DNA of 64,000 nucleotides from Gallionella sp. (GTDB taxonomy: Bacteria > Pseudomonadota > Gammaproteobacteria > Burkholderiales > Gallionellaceae). Shown piece after piece: positions 19,140 to 27,715 of this stretch (within the stretch, counting starts at the first letter, position 1; every line of letters begins with the position of its first letter). The stretch lies in the NCBI GenBank assembly GCA_030682375.1, contig JAUXOL010000016.1, forward strand, positions 82,577 to 146,576. The letters are read 5' to 3'. The notes under the pieces are model-generated. The model searched no databases. It was given only the letters and a program-made list of their open reading frames with translations, and was not told the DNA's origin. A program made the position numbers and the translations under genes.

Positions 19140-20450
19140 TTACTGCCCCTCAATTTCGAAGGCGCGCATTCTACCGATTTCCTGATAAAAATCCAGTAAA
19201 TTCAACGCCAGATTATTTTTCGCCAATTCCCGCGCCCAGTCTTGGGCTCGGGCATCCAGTTCGCCGCTAACGGCGGCGTATGCCAACCATGCCGCACCGG
19301 CCGCTCCTTCGCCGTTCCACTCCCGCCACAAGCCTTGCACCGCCTCGCTTGCCGCAGGACTGAGCGACGCACTATACAGACTCAGAAAGGCCTGCAGCTT
19401 TTCCCAATGCACCGCATCGTGCTGCGGATATATCTGCCACACGAACGGTTTTCCCGCCCACTGCGCGCGAACGCAAGAGTCCTCGCCGCGGACGAAATTG
19501 ACATCGCATGCCCATAACAGTTCGTCGTAACGTTCCTGTTCGACGAACGGAAGCACCTGCACCTCCAAACTGCCACGCCGGTAGCCCTTGCCTGCGCAGG
19601 ATTCGGCATCGCCGAAATATTCCCCGACCTGGGGCAAGACGCGCCCTTCCGGCACCAGGCACAGCACCGGCTGCTGTCCATTCGCCCAGGCATCGAACAG
19701 CCCGGCCAGCGCGGCATTCTCATAGGCGAACAGCGAAATCTTCAGCGTATCCGCCTCAGGCATGGCCAGGCCTAGCGACTGCCAGTACGCCTGCCGCTGT
19801 GCGACATCGCCCAGGAAGGCATCGCGCCGAGCCAGCAAGTCGCGCTCCAGCAGCAGCCCGCCGGTCTGCTTCGTGAATCCGGGAAAGAAAAAATACTTGG
19901 TCAACGGCAGCGAAGAATGCGGCGACGGCAACCTGTGGCAGCCATGCACCCAGTCTTCGGCGGAAAGGTATTCCAGATTGATCCACACCGGTTTCCGTAC
20001 CACAGGCGAAGCGTCTGCGTTGTTGGCTGCGGCATCGCCTCCCTCGCTGTACCGCTCTGTACTATCTCCTTCGGCTATGCCTTGCCGCCTAGCATCCATC
20101 TTCGCCTCTGGCACGGATTGCTTGCTTGTTTGCGCCATCGCCTCGACATAACTTTGCGGCAGCTTGCAGCCGAACGCCTCGATTACCAGCCCGGCTGGTT
20201 GGACCTCCGGGAACGGATCGCGCCAGCGCCTTATCTCGACACCGCGCTGATGCTGCGATTCCAGCACCGCATCGGCCTCGGGACACAGCTTCGCGAAGCT
20301 GCCGAGATCGTCCACCCACAGCCGCACCTGCAGACCGAACTCATGCGCCAGTTGTCGCGCCAGCCGCCAGCACACGCCGATGTCGCCGTAGTTGTCGATG
20401 ACGTTGCAGAAGATGTCACACCGTTGCGGCAAACCAGCCTCATTCCGCAT
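19140..20450 (-). CDS. earP: EF-P arginine rhamnosyltransferase EarP
   Basis: A 436-residue EarP (DUF2331 family), a GT-B inverting glycosyltransferase that transfers L-rhamnose from dTDP-rhamnose to Arg32 of EF-P. The N-terminal [17 protein letters not shown] carries the two catalytic-region Asp residues (D19, D23), and the C-terminal half has the nucleotide-sugar-binding part with [38 protein letters not shown] and the PFVWQIYPQ motif. An oddity is an apparent insertion of about 45 residues (roughly 108-152) rich in Ala/Glu/Asp/Arg between YVEAMAQ and [14 protein letters not shown], where related proteins join directly. It overlaps the preceding permease gene by 11 bases. Confidence 0.95.
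   Translation of the reverse strand: MRNEAGLPQRCDIFCNVIDNYGDIGVCWRLARQLAHEFGLQVRLWVDDLGSFAKLCPEADAVLESQHQRGVEIRRWRDPFPEVQPAGLVIEAFGCKLPQSYVEAMAQTSKQSVPEAKMDARRQGIAEGDSTERYSEGGDAAANNADASPVVRKPVWINLEYLSAEDWVHGCHRLPSPHSSLPLTKYFFFPGFTKQTGGLLLERDLLARRDAFLGDVAQRQAYWQSLGLAMPEADTLKISLFAYENAALAGLFDAWANGQQPVLCLVPEGRVLPQVGEYFGDAESCAGKGYRRGSLEVQVLPFVEQERYDELLWACDVNFVRGEDSCVRAQWAGKPFVWQIYPQHDAVHWEKLQAFLSLYSASLSPAASEAVQGLWREWNGEGAAGAAWLAYAAVSGELDARAQDWARELAKNNLALNLLDFYQEIGRMRAFEIEGQ
19995..20129 (-). repeat. Apparent intragenic insertion in earP
   Basis: About 135 bases (a multiple of three) encode a low-complexity insert ([20 protein letters not shown] and flanks) within an otherwise conserved region of EarP. 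It keeps the frame open. It resembles intragenic palindromic or repeat elements known in other bacteria, but no second copy was found in this window. Confidence 0.45.
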
Positions 20451-21639
20451 GCAGCGCCTCCACCGGGTTCAGTCTGGCCGCGCGCAGTGCCGGTGCAACG
20501 CCTGCCGCGAGGCCTATCGTGATCGCTGTCAGTTCGGCGAGTACAGCGAACAGCCAGGGCGTATGCACCGGCAACGCGGGGAACAGCAGGTGCAGCCCCT
20601 GCGCAATGCCGACGCCTAGCGCCAATCCCATCAGACCGCCCATCGCCGAAAGCAGAATGGCCTCGCTCAGGAACAGCGTCAGCACCTGCCGTTCGCGCGC
20701 GCCCAGCGCACGCAGCAGGCCGATCTCGGCGGTACGTTCGGTGACGGCCATGGTCATGATGGTGAGAATGCCGACCGCGCCGACCAGCAGCGAGATGCCG
20801 CCCAGCGCGCCGACCGCGAAGGTGATCACGTCCAGCACGGAGCCCAGCACCTCCAGCGCCTGCTCCTGCGAGATGACGGTGAAGTCCTCGCGCCCATGGC
20901 GCTCCTTTAGACGCTCGGTGATGATGCGTATCACCGTGTCGGCATCGGCGCTCGGGCGGTAGCTCACCTGGATTTCCATCAGACCGGGGCGGTTGAGCAG
21001 CTCCATCGCGCGCGCCACCGGGATGAACACCGCATCGTCGAGATCGAGGCCGAGCACCTGTCCTTTCGGCTCCATCACGCCGACCACGCGATAGCGCTGG
21101 CCGCCGACGCGCAGGTACTGGCCCAGCGGGTTCTGGTCGGGGAAGAGCTCCTGTCGCACTTTCGAACCCAACACGACGAAGGCGCGCGCCTGCTCGTTGT
21201 CCTCGTCCGGCCAGAAGCTGCCGCTCTGCACCTTCATCGTGAATGCCTGCGCGAAATTCCGCCCCTCACCGAACACCGTGGTGCGGCGCGTCTTGCCGTT
21301 CGCGCGCAACTCGGCGTTGCCCATCACGCTGGCGTTGACGTTCTCGACATAAGGCAGGCCGCGCAACGAGATCGCATCCTCCAGCGACAGTTGCCGCACA
21401 GAGCCGAACACGCCGACATTGCTGCCCTGCGTCTGCGTCTTGCCGGGCTGAATGGAGACGATGTTGGTGCCGAACTGCGAGAACTCGTTGAGCACGAACT
21501 GGTGCAAGCCCTCGCCGATGGAAGTCAGCAGAATCACCGCCGCGATGCCGATGGCGATACCCAGCCCGGTGAGGAAGCTGCGCATCCGGTAGGTGAGGAA
21601 ACTGGAGGTGGTCAGCGTGACCAGGTCGCGAAGCAGCAT
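20440..21639 (-). CDS. ABC transporter permease B, MacB/FtsX type
   Basis: A 399-residue MacB-like permease with one N-terminal helix (FLTGLGIAIGIAAVILLTSIGEG), a large periplasmic domain, and three C-terminal helices (VGALGGISLLVGAVGILTIM, LFLSEAILLSAMGGLMGLALGV, LAELTAITIGLAAGVAPALRA). The short ERTAEIGLLRALGA loop is the family's coupling helix, and NPVEALHAE is the usual ending. It pairs with the ATPase and permease A upstream to export a substrate, probably a peptide or lipid. It is separated from permease A by a 4.2-kb block containing a STAND gene and a RhuM-Doc gene, and it overlaps earP by 11 bases. The cargo is unknown. Confidence 0.92.
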   Translation of the reverse strand: MLLRDLVTLTTSSFLTYRMRSFLTGLGIAIGIAAVILLTSIGEGLHQFVLNEFSQFGTNIVSIQPGKTQTQGSNVGVFGSVRQLSLEDAISLRGLPYVENVNASVMGNAELRANGKTRRTTVFGEGRNFAQAFTMKVQSGSFWPDEDNEQARAFVVLGSKVRQELFPDQNPLGQYLRVGGQRYRVVGVMEPKGQVLGLDLDDAVFIPVARAMELLNRPGLMEIQVSYRPSADADTVIRIITERLKERHGREDFTVISQEQALEVLGSVLDVITFAVGALGGISLLVGAVGILTIMTMAVTERTAEIGLLRALGARERQVLTLFLSEAILLSAMGGLMGLALGVGIAQGLHLLFPALPVHTPWLFAVLAELTAITIGLAAGVAPALRAARLNPVEALHAE

Positions 21640-21644
21640 TAGAT

Positions 21645-21743
21645 CGTCATTCCCGCGAACACTCGCGGCCTGTTCTTTATTGCTGGATTCCGGCCTGACC
21701 GGAGGTCAGCCTGTCCTGAGCCTATCGAAGGGCCGAAATGACG
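21645..21743. repeat. MITE/REP-like intergenic repeat (99 bp)
   Basis: The ends are inverted: CGTCATTCCCG at 21645 and, on the other strand, CGTCATTTCGG from 21743. Inside lie CTGACC/GGTCAG and CCTGTCCTGAGCCTATCGAAGG, a sequence known as a widespread repeat in proteobacterial intergenic DNA. It lies between permease B and the STAND/RhuM-Doc block. It is probably a MITE or REP remnant. Confidence 0.6.
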
Positions 21744-21769
21744 GTCGAATGAATTATCAGGCTGCGCAT

Positions 21770-22771
21770 TCATGCATTCTCACCGTTAATCAAATTGATA
21801 ATCACCTTGACCATGATCTCCCTCTCGTCCGGCTTGCTCTCGGCAACCAGCAAAGTAAACGCGACCAGCGCATTATCGGCGATGCGTTTCTCGCCCACAG
21901 CGTTATACAGAAAACCGTGGCGCTCCATAAACCAGACAAAAACCGCGGCGGCGATGCGCTTGTTGCCGTCGGTAAACGAATGGTTCTTGACGATAAAGTA
22001 CAGCAGATTGGAGGCCTTCTCCTCGATACTGGGATACAGCTCCTTGCCATCGAAAGTCTGGTAGATCGTCTCCAGCGAGCTTTTAAAGGAATCATCTTTT
22101 TCATTGCCGAACAAGCCGCCGAGATTCTCCAGTTCGCGCCACAACCGAATCTGCCCCATCGCCTCGTCGTAAGTGATGCGCGGCAACTCCAGCGTGCGCG
22201 TTCCCACCACCTGCAAACGCTGGTGATCGTAATCGTCCAGCACCGTCAGCGCGTGGCTGTACTTCTCCAGAATCGCCAGAATCCCGCGCGATTCATCGGA
22301 TGACAGATTTTTGTTGTGGATCAACCGGGCAGACAGCGCAATCGCCTGCCTGAGTTCGGCGAGTTTCTCCCGTTGCGCTTCGAGGCGCTGCTGATTCAGG
22401 GTATAGCCCTGCACCAGATATTCGCGCAGACGCTGGGTTGCCCAGATGCGGAACTGCGTGCCCTTAATGGAATTAACCCGGTAGCCTACCGATATGACGG
22501 CATCCAGATTGTAAAAACGGATACTGCGCCGGACTTGCCGTTTGCCTTCTTGGCGAACTACCGAGGAATCCTCGGTAGTTGCGTCCTCATCCAGCTCGCC
22601 AGATTCGTAAATATTCCGCAAGTGCAAGCCGATAGTGTCGCTGTCCTTGTCGAATACCTCCGCCATCTGGGCCTGAGACAGCCAGAACGTATCCTGCTCA
22701 AAGCGCACATCAATCCGCGTTTGACCGTCGGCGGTCTGGTAAATAGCGATTGGTCCGGTTGATTGATTCAT
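21770..22771 (-). CDS. RhuM-Fic/Doc family protein
   Basis: A 333-residue two-part protein. Residues ~5-125 resemble the RhuM (virulence protein) domain (WLSQAQMAEVFDKDSDTIGLHLRNIYE, IRFYNLDAVISVGYRVNS, FRIWATQRLREYLVQGYTL). Residues ~195-325 carry a Fic/Doc domain with the motif HSFTDGNKR at 264-272. This matches the Doc-type (kinase) and Fic-type (AMPylation) consensus, so its activity on a target protein such as EF-Tu could be either. It starts 9 bases after the STAND stop codon, as in an operon. Toxin-type Fic/Doc proteins usually need an antitoxin; no separate antitoxin gene is seen, so inhibition may be built in or supplied by the RhuM part. In this block it probably acts with the STAND protein, but that is an inference. 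Confidence 0.85.
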   Translation of the reverse strand: MNQSTGPIAIYQTADGQTRIDVRFEQDTFWLSQAQMAEVFDKDSDTIGLHLRNIYESGELDEDATTEDSSVVRQEGKRQVRRSIRFYNLDAVISVGYRVNSIKGTQFRIWATQRLREYLVQGYTLNQQRLEAQREKLAELRQAIALSARLIHNKNLSSDESRGILAILEKYSHALTVLDDYDHQRLQVVGTRTLELPRITYDEAMGQIRLWRELENLGGLFGNEKDDSFKSSLETIYQTFDGKELYPSIEEKASNLLYFIVKNHSFTDGNKRIAAAVFVWFMERHGFLYNAVGEKRIADNALVAFTLLVAESKPDEREIMVKVIINLINGENA

Positions 22772-22780
22772 GGCAACTCC

Positions 22781-25700
22781 CTATGCAAGCTTCCCTATCA
22801 CCGCTTCCGCGTCTTCCAACTCTTCCTTGCGCCGCCAGTAGCCGTGCTTCTCGATCAGCCGCCGCGCCTCGGCGATGTCGTCCTTTGCGGTGCGGGGAGG
22901 TCCGTCGTCGTTGCGCCACGGGTATTCCGCCTCGCGGAAGAACAGCCGAGAGCGATGCATAAGGATGTCGGCCTGGTACAGAGGCATGGGGCCGCGCTCG
23001 GCGATTTCCCAGGCGTCGTCGAGGTCGGCATGTGCGCCGTTCAGATCGCCTTGCCGCACACGCAGCCAAGAACGGGTAAGTAATCCATCGGGAAGATGGT
23101 CCATCTGGCTTGCATAACGCAATTCACCCATCGCGGCCTCAATAGTCTCTGCGACGTCATCTGCATCCATGCCAAACACATTAGAGTAAAGCACGATACG
23201 GCCTTGTGTTAACCGAGCGAGAGCAATAGCAATACGTACCTCATTTATTTCCGCGACCTTAAGCATTTGTTCCGCACGTACTGCCAGCTCGCTCAAGCTG
23301 GAAAAACTCAACAAATCGACCTGATGCAAAGGTATAGCACTGCACTGTACACGCCAAGCCTCACGTTCCGTTTTTGCAAGTAATGCTCCGCAATACATAA
23401 CCCCTTGTAACGAATTCAAGTATGGACTCAACGGATGACGTTGCGCCTGCATGCGTTCCGCATCCTCAAACAATTTAACAGCCTCGACAGGATGACCAGC
23501 TTGGTGCAAGGCGTATGCATTAGCTGCGAGAGCAACCATTATTTGAAATTCATCCTTACTACGATCAGCATGTGCTGTCATCTGCTCGGCATTTGCTAAT
23601 GCTTGTTCCACACGCCCCAGAAGCAACTCCAGCAGACTCAAATTAGCTGCACCTGTTGCGGCATTGTCCCAATCATTTTGTTCGATAGCCATCTCCAGTC
23701 CATACTGCATTGGCTCCAATGCCTCGGCTGGTCGGCCTAAGGCACTCAAATAAAATGCCGCACTATTCAGCAAAAATGCTTGAGCATTCTCAGAGAGCCC
23801 CGGCAAAAATAATCGCCAAGGCCGTTCAAAAAAACTAGCTAGCCCTCCCAAATCAGAAGCTGCAGCACCAAGTTTATGCAAGCTGTAAGTCTGATTTCCT
23901 CGCAAAATCCGATCCCTATAAATCTCATTGCATGCTTTTTTCGGCTCCCCTGCCAAACACCCGTGCACCACCGCTTGGTACAGAGGAAGCAGTTGCTCAA
24001 GCGTAGGCTTATCGCCTTCCTTTGTCGTGATAAGCTGTTTGTAAATACGCCGATGCGCCTCGCGCCATGCCGCCGGCTGCTGCTCGCGCAGCCGTTTGGC
24101 AAAGTATTCGCGCAGCAGCGGGTGGGCATCCAGCGAAACCAGTGCGCCCGACGCATCGTGGCTTGCCGAGATCAGTTTTGCGGTCTCCAGCCGCGAGAGC
24201 GCCATGTTGCGTTTCGCGTCGTTCTTTTCGACCAGCAACTCGGTCAGCCCCTTGATGGCGGGCGCTTTCAGCAGCGCGTGGATACAATCCGCCGTGGCGG
24301 GCCGGTCGAACAGGCCCATCAGTTGCAGGATCGCCAGCGCACGTTGCGCCTTTTTGTTTTCCTCTATGTTGCCGCTGTCGGCGGACAGCCATTGCACATA
24401 GGCGTCCATCACGCGGAAGGCATGGCCGCCCTGCTCTTCGGCATCAGCCTCTTCCAGCTTTACCTGGTCGCGCTTGCGGATGTCGCCCGCATGCGCGTCG
24501 CGCAGATAGGTGCCGAGCAGGTTGAGCGTCAGCGCGTGCCCCTTTACGTCTTCGACCAGTTGTTCGTATTCGCGCTGCGCCCCCTTCACGCCCAACGATT
24601 CGAGCAGTTCCACACCCGCCTCTTTCGACAGGTGCTTGAGTTCGATTTCCGGCGCTGAACGTTGCCGAAATGCCTTCAGGTCGGGGATCGGATAGCGCGT
24701 GGTGACGACGCACAGCCCCCGGCTGTTCGCGGCCAGTGTCTTAAGCAACGCGGAAATGCCGTAATCCTTGAGCTCCCCAGGCATCGCGGCGGTGGGGGCG
24801 TATTGCAGCGGCTCCACGCCATCGAGTATGAGCAACGATCGTTTAGCGCCGACAAGCTGCGCCAGCCGTTTTCCCTTCTCGGCGACATGACGCGCGCTGT
24901 TCGCCATTTCCTCGTCGCCGAAGAACACCAGCGCTTCCTTGAGAAACAGGTCGGACGAGGCCGATTCGCTGATCCCCTGGCTGTAGAACGACCACGCGAA
25001 CACCGCTTCGCAACCCGGCCAGTCCTTGCCTGAAAGTTCCGCCGCCCACTTCGCCACCAGCGAGGTCTTGCCCTCGCCGCCCATCGCAACAAAGGTCAAC
25101 ACACGCGGGCGGTTTGCTTCACCGTTGACGGCCTTATTCCAAGCGTCGTCGAGCCAGCCCGTCTCGGCCTCGCGTCCGATGAGGTTTTCGGGGGCATATT
25201 TGAAAACGTTGAAGTGATCGAAATCAACGTGCAGTTTGCCTCGCGGAGCTTCCCTGATCCATCCGGCAAGCAACTTGATGAACGCATCGCGACCAAGCGG
25301 CTCGCGACTGACGGAATTACGCAACAAACGGGTGACAAGACTCTCGGCAATCAACTCGTGCTCGTCCGGCGTACCCGCATCGAGTCCCTGCGCATGGATG
25401 AACTTTGCTATCCGGTGGGCCGCTTGATCGAACAGACCGGGAAGATCGAGGTTCTTCTTTTCGATCTCCACCCCGCCGATGGTTTCCACTTTCGCCAGAC
25501 TCGTGTGGTAATTGCCGACCAGCATGAGGCGACATTTCTCATGCTTGCGCGCGGCTTGCAGCTTGGCCGCCCAATCTTCCACTGCACTTTTCTGGAATTC
25601 GTTGACAGTTGATTTCACTTGGACGGCAAATGCACCGTAAGCATTGTTCCAGACAAAATCGAACTGTTCATCCGCATGAGCAGGTTCAAGCGTAATTTCG

Positions 25701-25822
25701 CTGAAAGGCGGATCGGCTTGGGCAATATCGAGCAAAGCGACCAGCGTCTGCACGAGATAGCCGCGAATGGCTATTGGGCCGCCTGCATTGTCTCTGGACT
25801 GACTCATCGTGACGTTTGCCAT
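22781..25822 (-). CDS. Nuclease-like / STAND NTPase / TPR protein (candidate defence sensor)
   Basis: A 1013-residue protein of three parts. The N-terminal ~150 residues have the PD-(D/E)xK-type signature FDFVW (Asp55) and AVQVKS (Gln68, Lys70), as in restriction-endonuclease-like effectors. The central part is a STAND (NB-ARC/NACHT) NTPase: Walker A GGEGKTS (248-254), Walker B SLLILDG (329-335), sensor VVTTRYP (372-378), and the family motif WSFYSQG. The C-terminal ~450 residues are helical repeats (AEALEPMQYGLEMAI, AVKLFEDAERMQA) like a TPR sensor. This effector-STAND-sensor plan matches antiphage Avs-type proteins, but it is not an assigned Avs family. It starts 3 bases after the upstream permease stop, so it may share the export operon's transcript. 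Composition is uneven: about 23.1-24.1 kb looks lower in G+C than the rest. Confidence 0.85.
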   Translation of the reverse strand: MANVTMSQSRDNAGGPIAIRGYLVQTLVALLDIAQADPPFSEITLEPAHADEQFDFVWNNAYGAFAVQVKSTVNEFQKSAVEDWAAKLQAARKHEKCRLMLVGNYHTSLAKVETIGGVEIEKKNLDLPGLFDQAAHRIAKFIHAQGLDAGTPDEHELIAESLVTRLLRNSVSREPLGRDAFIKLLAGWIREAPRGKLHVDFDHFNVFKYAPENLIGREAETGWLDDAWNKAVNGEANRPRVLTFVAMGGEGKTSLVAKWAAELSGKDWPGCEAVFAWSFYSQGISESASSDLFLKEALVFFGDEEMANSARHVAEKGKRLAQLVGAKRSLLILDGVEPLQYAPTAAMPGELKDYGISALLKTLAANSRGLCVVTTRYPIPDLKAFRQRSAPEIELKHLSKEAGVELLESLGVKGAQREYEQLVEDVKGHALTLNLLGTYLRDAHAGDIRKRDQVKLEEADAEEQGGHAFRVMDAYVQWLSADSGNIEENKKAQRALAILQLMGLFDRPATADCIHALLKAPAIKGLTELLVEKNDAKRNMALSRLETAKLISASHDASGALVSLDAHPLLREYFAKRLREQQPAAWREAHRRIYKQLITTKEGDKPTLEQLLPLYQAVVHGCLAGEPKKACNEIYRDRILRGNQTYSLHKLGAAASDLGGLASFFERPWRLFLPGLSENAQAFLLNSAAFYLSALGRPAEALEPMQYGLEMAIEQNDWDNAATGAANLSLLELLLGRVEQALANAEQMTAHADRSKDEFQIMVALAANAYALHQAGHPVEAVKLFEDAERMQAQRHPLSPYLNSLQGVMYCGALLAKTEREAWRVQCSAIPLHQVDLLSFSSLSELAVRAEQMLKVAEINEVRIAIALARLTQGRIVLYSNVFGMDADDVAETIEAAMGELRYASQMDHLPDGLLTRSWLRVRQGDLNGAHADLDDAWEIAERGPMPLYQADILMHRSRLFFREAEYPWRNDDGPPRTAKDDIAEARRLIEKHGYWRRKEELEDAEAVIGKLA

Positions 25823-25825
25823 AGT

Positions 25826-27034
25826 TTACCGTCCCGCCAATGCCGCCACCGGATCGAGCTTCGCCGCGCGCCGCGCCGGCCACACGCTGAACAGGATGCC
25901 GGTACCCAGCGCGGTGCCGAACGCCGCCAGCACCGCCCACCACGGCGGCGAGACCGGCAGGCTGGGATACATCAGTGCGATGGCCGTACTGCCCGCGTAA
26001 CCCAGCATCAGGCCGAACACGCTGCCGATGCCGGAGAGCAGCGCGGCTTCGGCGAAGAACAGTCCGCGTATCTGTTTACCCGGCGCGCCCAGCGCCTTGA
26101 GCAGGCCGATTTCTTTCACGCGTTGCGCGACGGCGATCAGCATCACGTTCATGATCAGCACGCCCGCCACCGCGAGGCTGATCGCGGCGATGCCGCCGAC
26201 GGCCATGGTCAGCGCGGTCAGTATGCGGTCGAAAGTCGCCAGCACCGCGTCCTGCGTGATGACCGTCACGTCCTTCTCGCCGCCGTGGCGCTGGAACATG
26301 ATCTGCTCGGCATCATGCTTGGCCTGTTCGATGACATCGCGGCTCTTGGCTTCGATCAGCACGCGAAACAGGCCGGAGGTGTTGAACAACTGGTGCGCCG
26401 AGGCGACCGGCACGATGACGATCTCGTCGGTGTTAAAGCCCATCGATTCGCCCTGCGGCGCCAGCACGCCGATGACACGGAAGCGCCGGTCGCCCAGCCG
26501 TACCCACTGCCCTATCGCCGGTTCGTTGCCGAACAGTTCGCGCTTCATCTGGTTGCCCAGCACGCACACCGACGCGCTTTCGCGGATGTCGCCCGCAGGC
26601 AGAAAGCGCCCCAGCCCCATGCTCATGTGCCGCACTTCGAGGAAGTCGGCTGTGGAACCGAGCACGACCACTTCGCGGTTCAGCGCATCGCGCGACAACG
26701 AGGCCGAACCGACAGTCAGCGGTGCGATGCGTTTGACTGCGGTGCTGCCCAGAATGGCCGTCGCATCGTCCAGCGTGATCTCGCGCGGAATCTGGCCGAG
26801 CAGCATACCGGGGCCGATGCCCGCGGTCTCGGTGCGTCCCGGCAGCATGATCACGAGATTGGTACCCAGCGAAGCGAACTGGTTGATGACATAACGGCGC
26901 GCGCCTTCGCCCAGCGCGGTGAGCACCACCACGGCGGCGACGCCGATGGACATCGCCAGCATCATCAACAGCGTGCGTGTCGGGCTGCCGCGCAGGCTGC
27001 CGGTTGCGAATTGCAGCGTGTCGGCGAATCTCAT
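25826..27034 (-). CDS. ABC transporter permease A, MacB/FtsX type
   Basis: A 402-residue MacB-like permease: N-terminal helix (TRTLLMMLAMSIGVAAVVVLTALGEG, read in parts), a MacB-type periplasmic domain (NLVIMLPGRTET, RRFRVIGVLAPQGESMG), and three C-terminal helices, with VKEIGLLKALGA as the coupling loop and DPVAALAGR at the end. It overlaps the ATPase gene by 4 bases (27031-27034). Together with permease B it would form a heterodimeric permease. Its stop codon is only 3 bases from the STAND start, so the insertion is placed exactly at the gene boundary. Confidence 0.92.
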   Translation of the reverse strand: MRFADTLQFATGSLRGSPTRTLLMMLAMSIGVAAVVVLTALGEGARRYVINQFASLGTNLVIMLPGRTETAGIGPGMLLGQIPREITLDDATAILGSTAVKRIAPLTVGSASLSRDALNREVVVLGSTADFLEVRHMSMGLGRFLPAGDIRESASVCVLGNQMKRELFGNEPAIGQWVRLGDRRFRVIGVLAPQGESMGFNTDEIVIVPVASAHQLFNTSGLFRVLIEAKSRDVIEQAKHDAEQIMFQRHGGEKDVTVITQDAVLATFDRILTALTMAVGGIAAISLAVAGVLIMNVMLIAVAQRVKEIGLLKALGAPGKQIRGLFFAEAALLSGIGSVFGLMLGYAGSTAIALMYPSLPVSPPWWAVLAAFGTALGTGILFSVWPARRAAKLDPVAALAGR

Positions 27035-27711
27035 TTCGCGGGATATTCGTCGGAGAGGATGCGGCCGTCCAGCATATGTATCTGGCGATGCGCGCGCGCA
27101 CCGATCTCGGCGTCATGCGTCACCACAACCAGAGAGATGCCTTGCTCCAGCAGACCTTCCAGCAGCTTGAGCACTTCCCAGCCGGTGTTGCGGTCGAGAT
27201 TGCCGGTCGGTTCGTCGGCCAGCAGCACGGTGGGATTCATCACCGTCGCACGGGCGATCGCGACGCGCTGGCGCTGGCCACCGGAAAGCTGGTCGGGTTT
27301 ATGGTCGGCGCGATCGGACAGGCCGTAGTTGCGCATCAGCACCTCGACCCGCCCCTTGCGTTCCTCGGCCGGGATGCCCGCGAGGATCATCGGCAGCTCG
27401 ACGTTCTGCGCGGCAGTCAGGCGCGGCACCAGATGGAAGGACTGGAACACGAAACCGATCTTCTCGCGGCGCACGCGCGCCTGCTGCTCGTCATCCAGGT
27501 CGGTGACGTTGCCCCCGTCCAATAAGTAAGAGCCGGAACTCGGCCTGTCGAGCAGGCCGAGCATGTTGAGCAAAGTGGACTTGCCGGAGCCGGACGGCCC
27601 CATGATGGAGATGTATTCGCCGCCATCGACGCGCAGGTCGATGTCGCGCAGCGCGGCGACTTGCTGGTCGCCGACGGTGAAGGTGCGGCAGACGTTCTGC
27701 AGTTCGATCAT
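27031..27711 (-). CDS. ABC transporter ATPase, MacB/LolD type
   Basis: A 226-residue nucleotide-binding domain: Walker A GPSGSGKST, Q-loop FVFQSFHLVPRL, signature LSGGQRQRVAIARA, Walker B VLLADEPTGNLD and the His switch VVVTHD. The LNMLGLLDRPSSG stretch after Walker A is typical of LolD/MacB/FtsE. It powers the two permeases, with which it overlaps by 4 bases downstream; the adaptor gene ends 4 bases upstream, so the whole set is one operon. Confidence 0.95.
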   Translation of the reverse strand: MIELQNVCRTFTVGDQQVAALRDIDLRVDGGEYISIMGPSGSGKSTLLNMLGLLDRPSSGSYLLDGGNVTDLDDEQQARVRREKIGFVFQSFHLVPRLTAAQNVELPMILAGIPAEERKGRVEVLMRNYGLSDRADHKPDQLSGGQRQRVAIARATVMNPTVLLADEPTGNLDRNTGWEVLKLLEGLLEQGISLVVVTHDAEIGARAHRQIHMLDGRILSDEYPAK

Positions 27712-27715
27712 TGTT

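Noticed and set aside
20100-20130. Sigma-54-like TGGCAC...TTGC in the earP insert
   Set aside because: The spacing between the GG and GC elements is too long by two bases and it lies inside a coding region.
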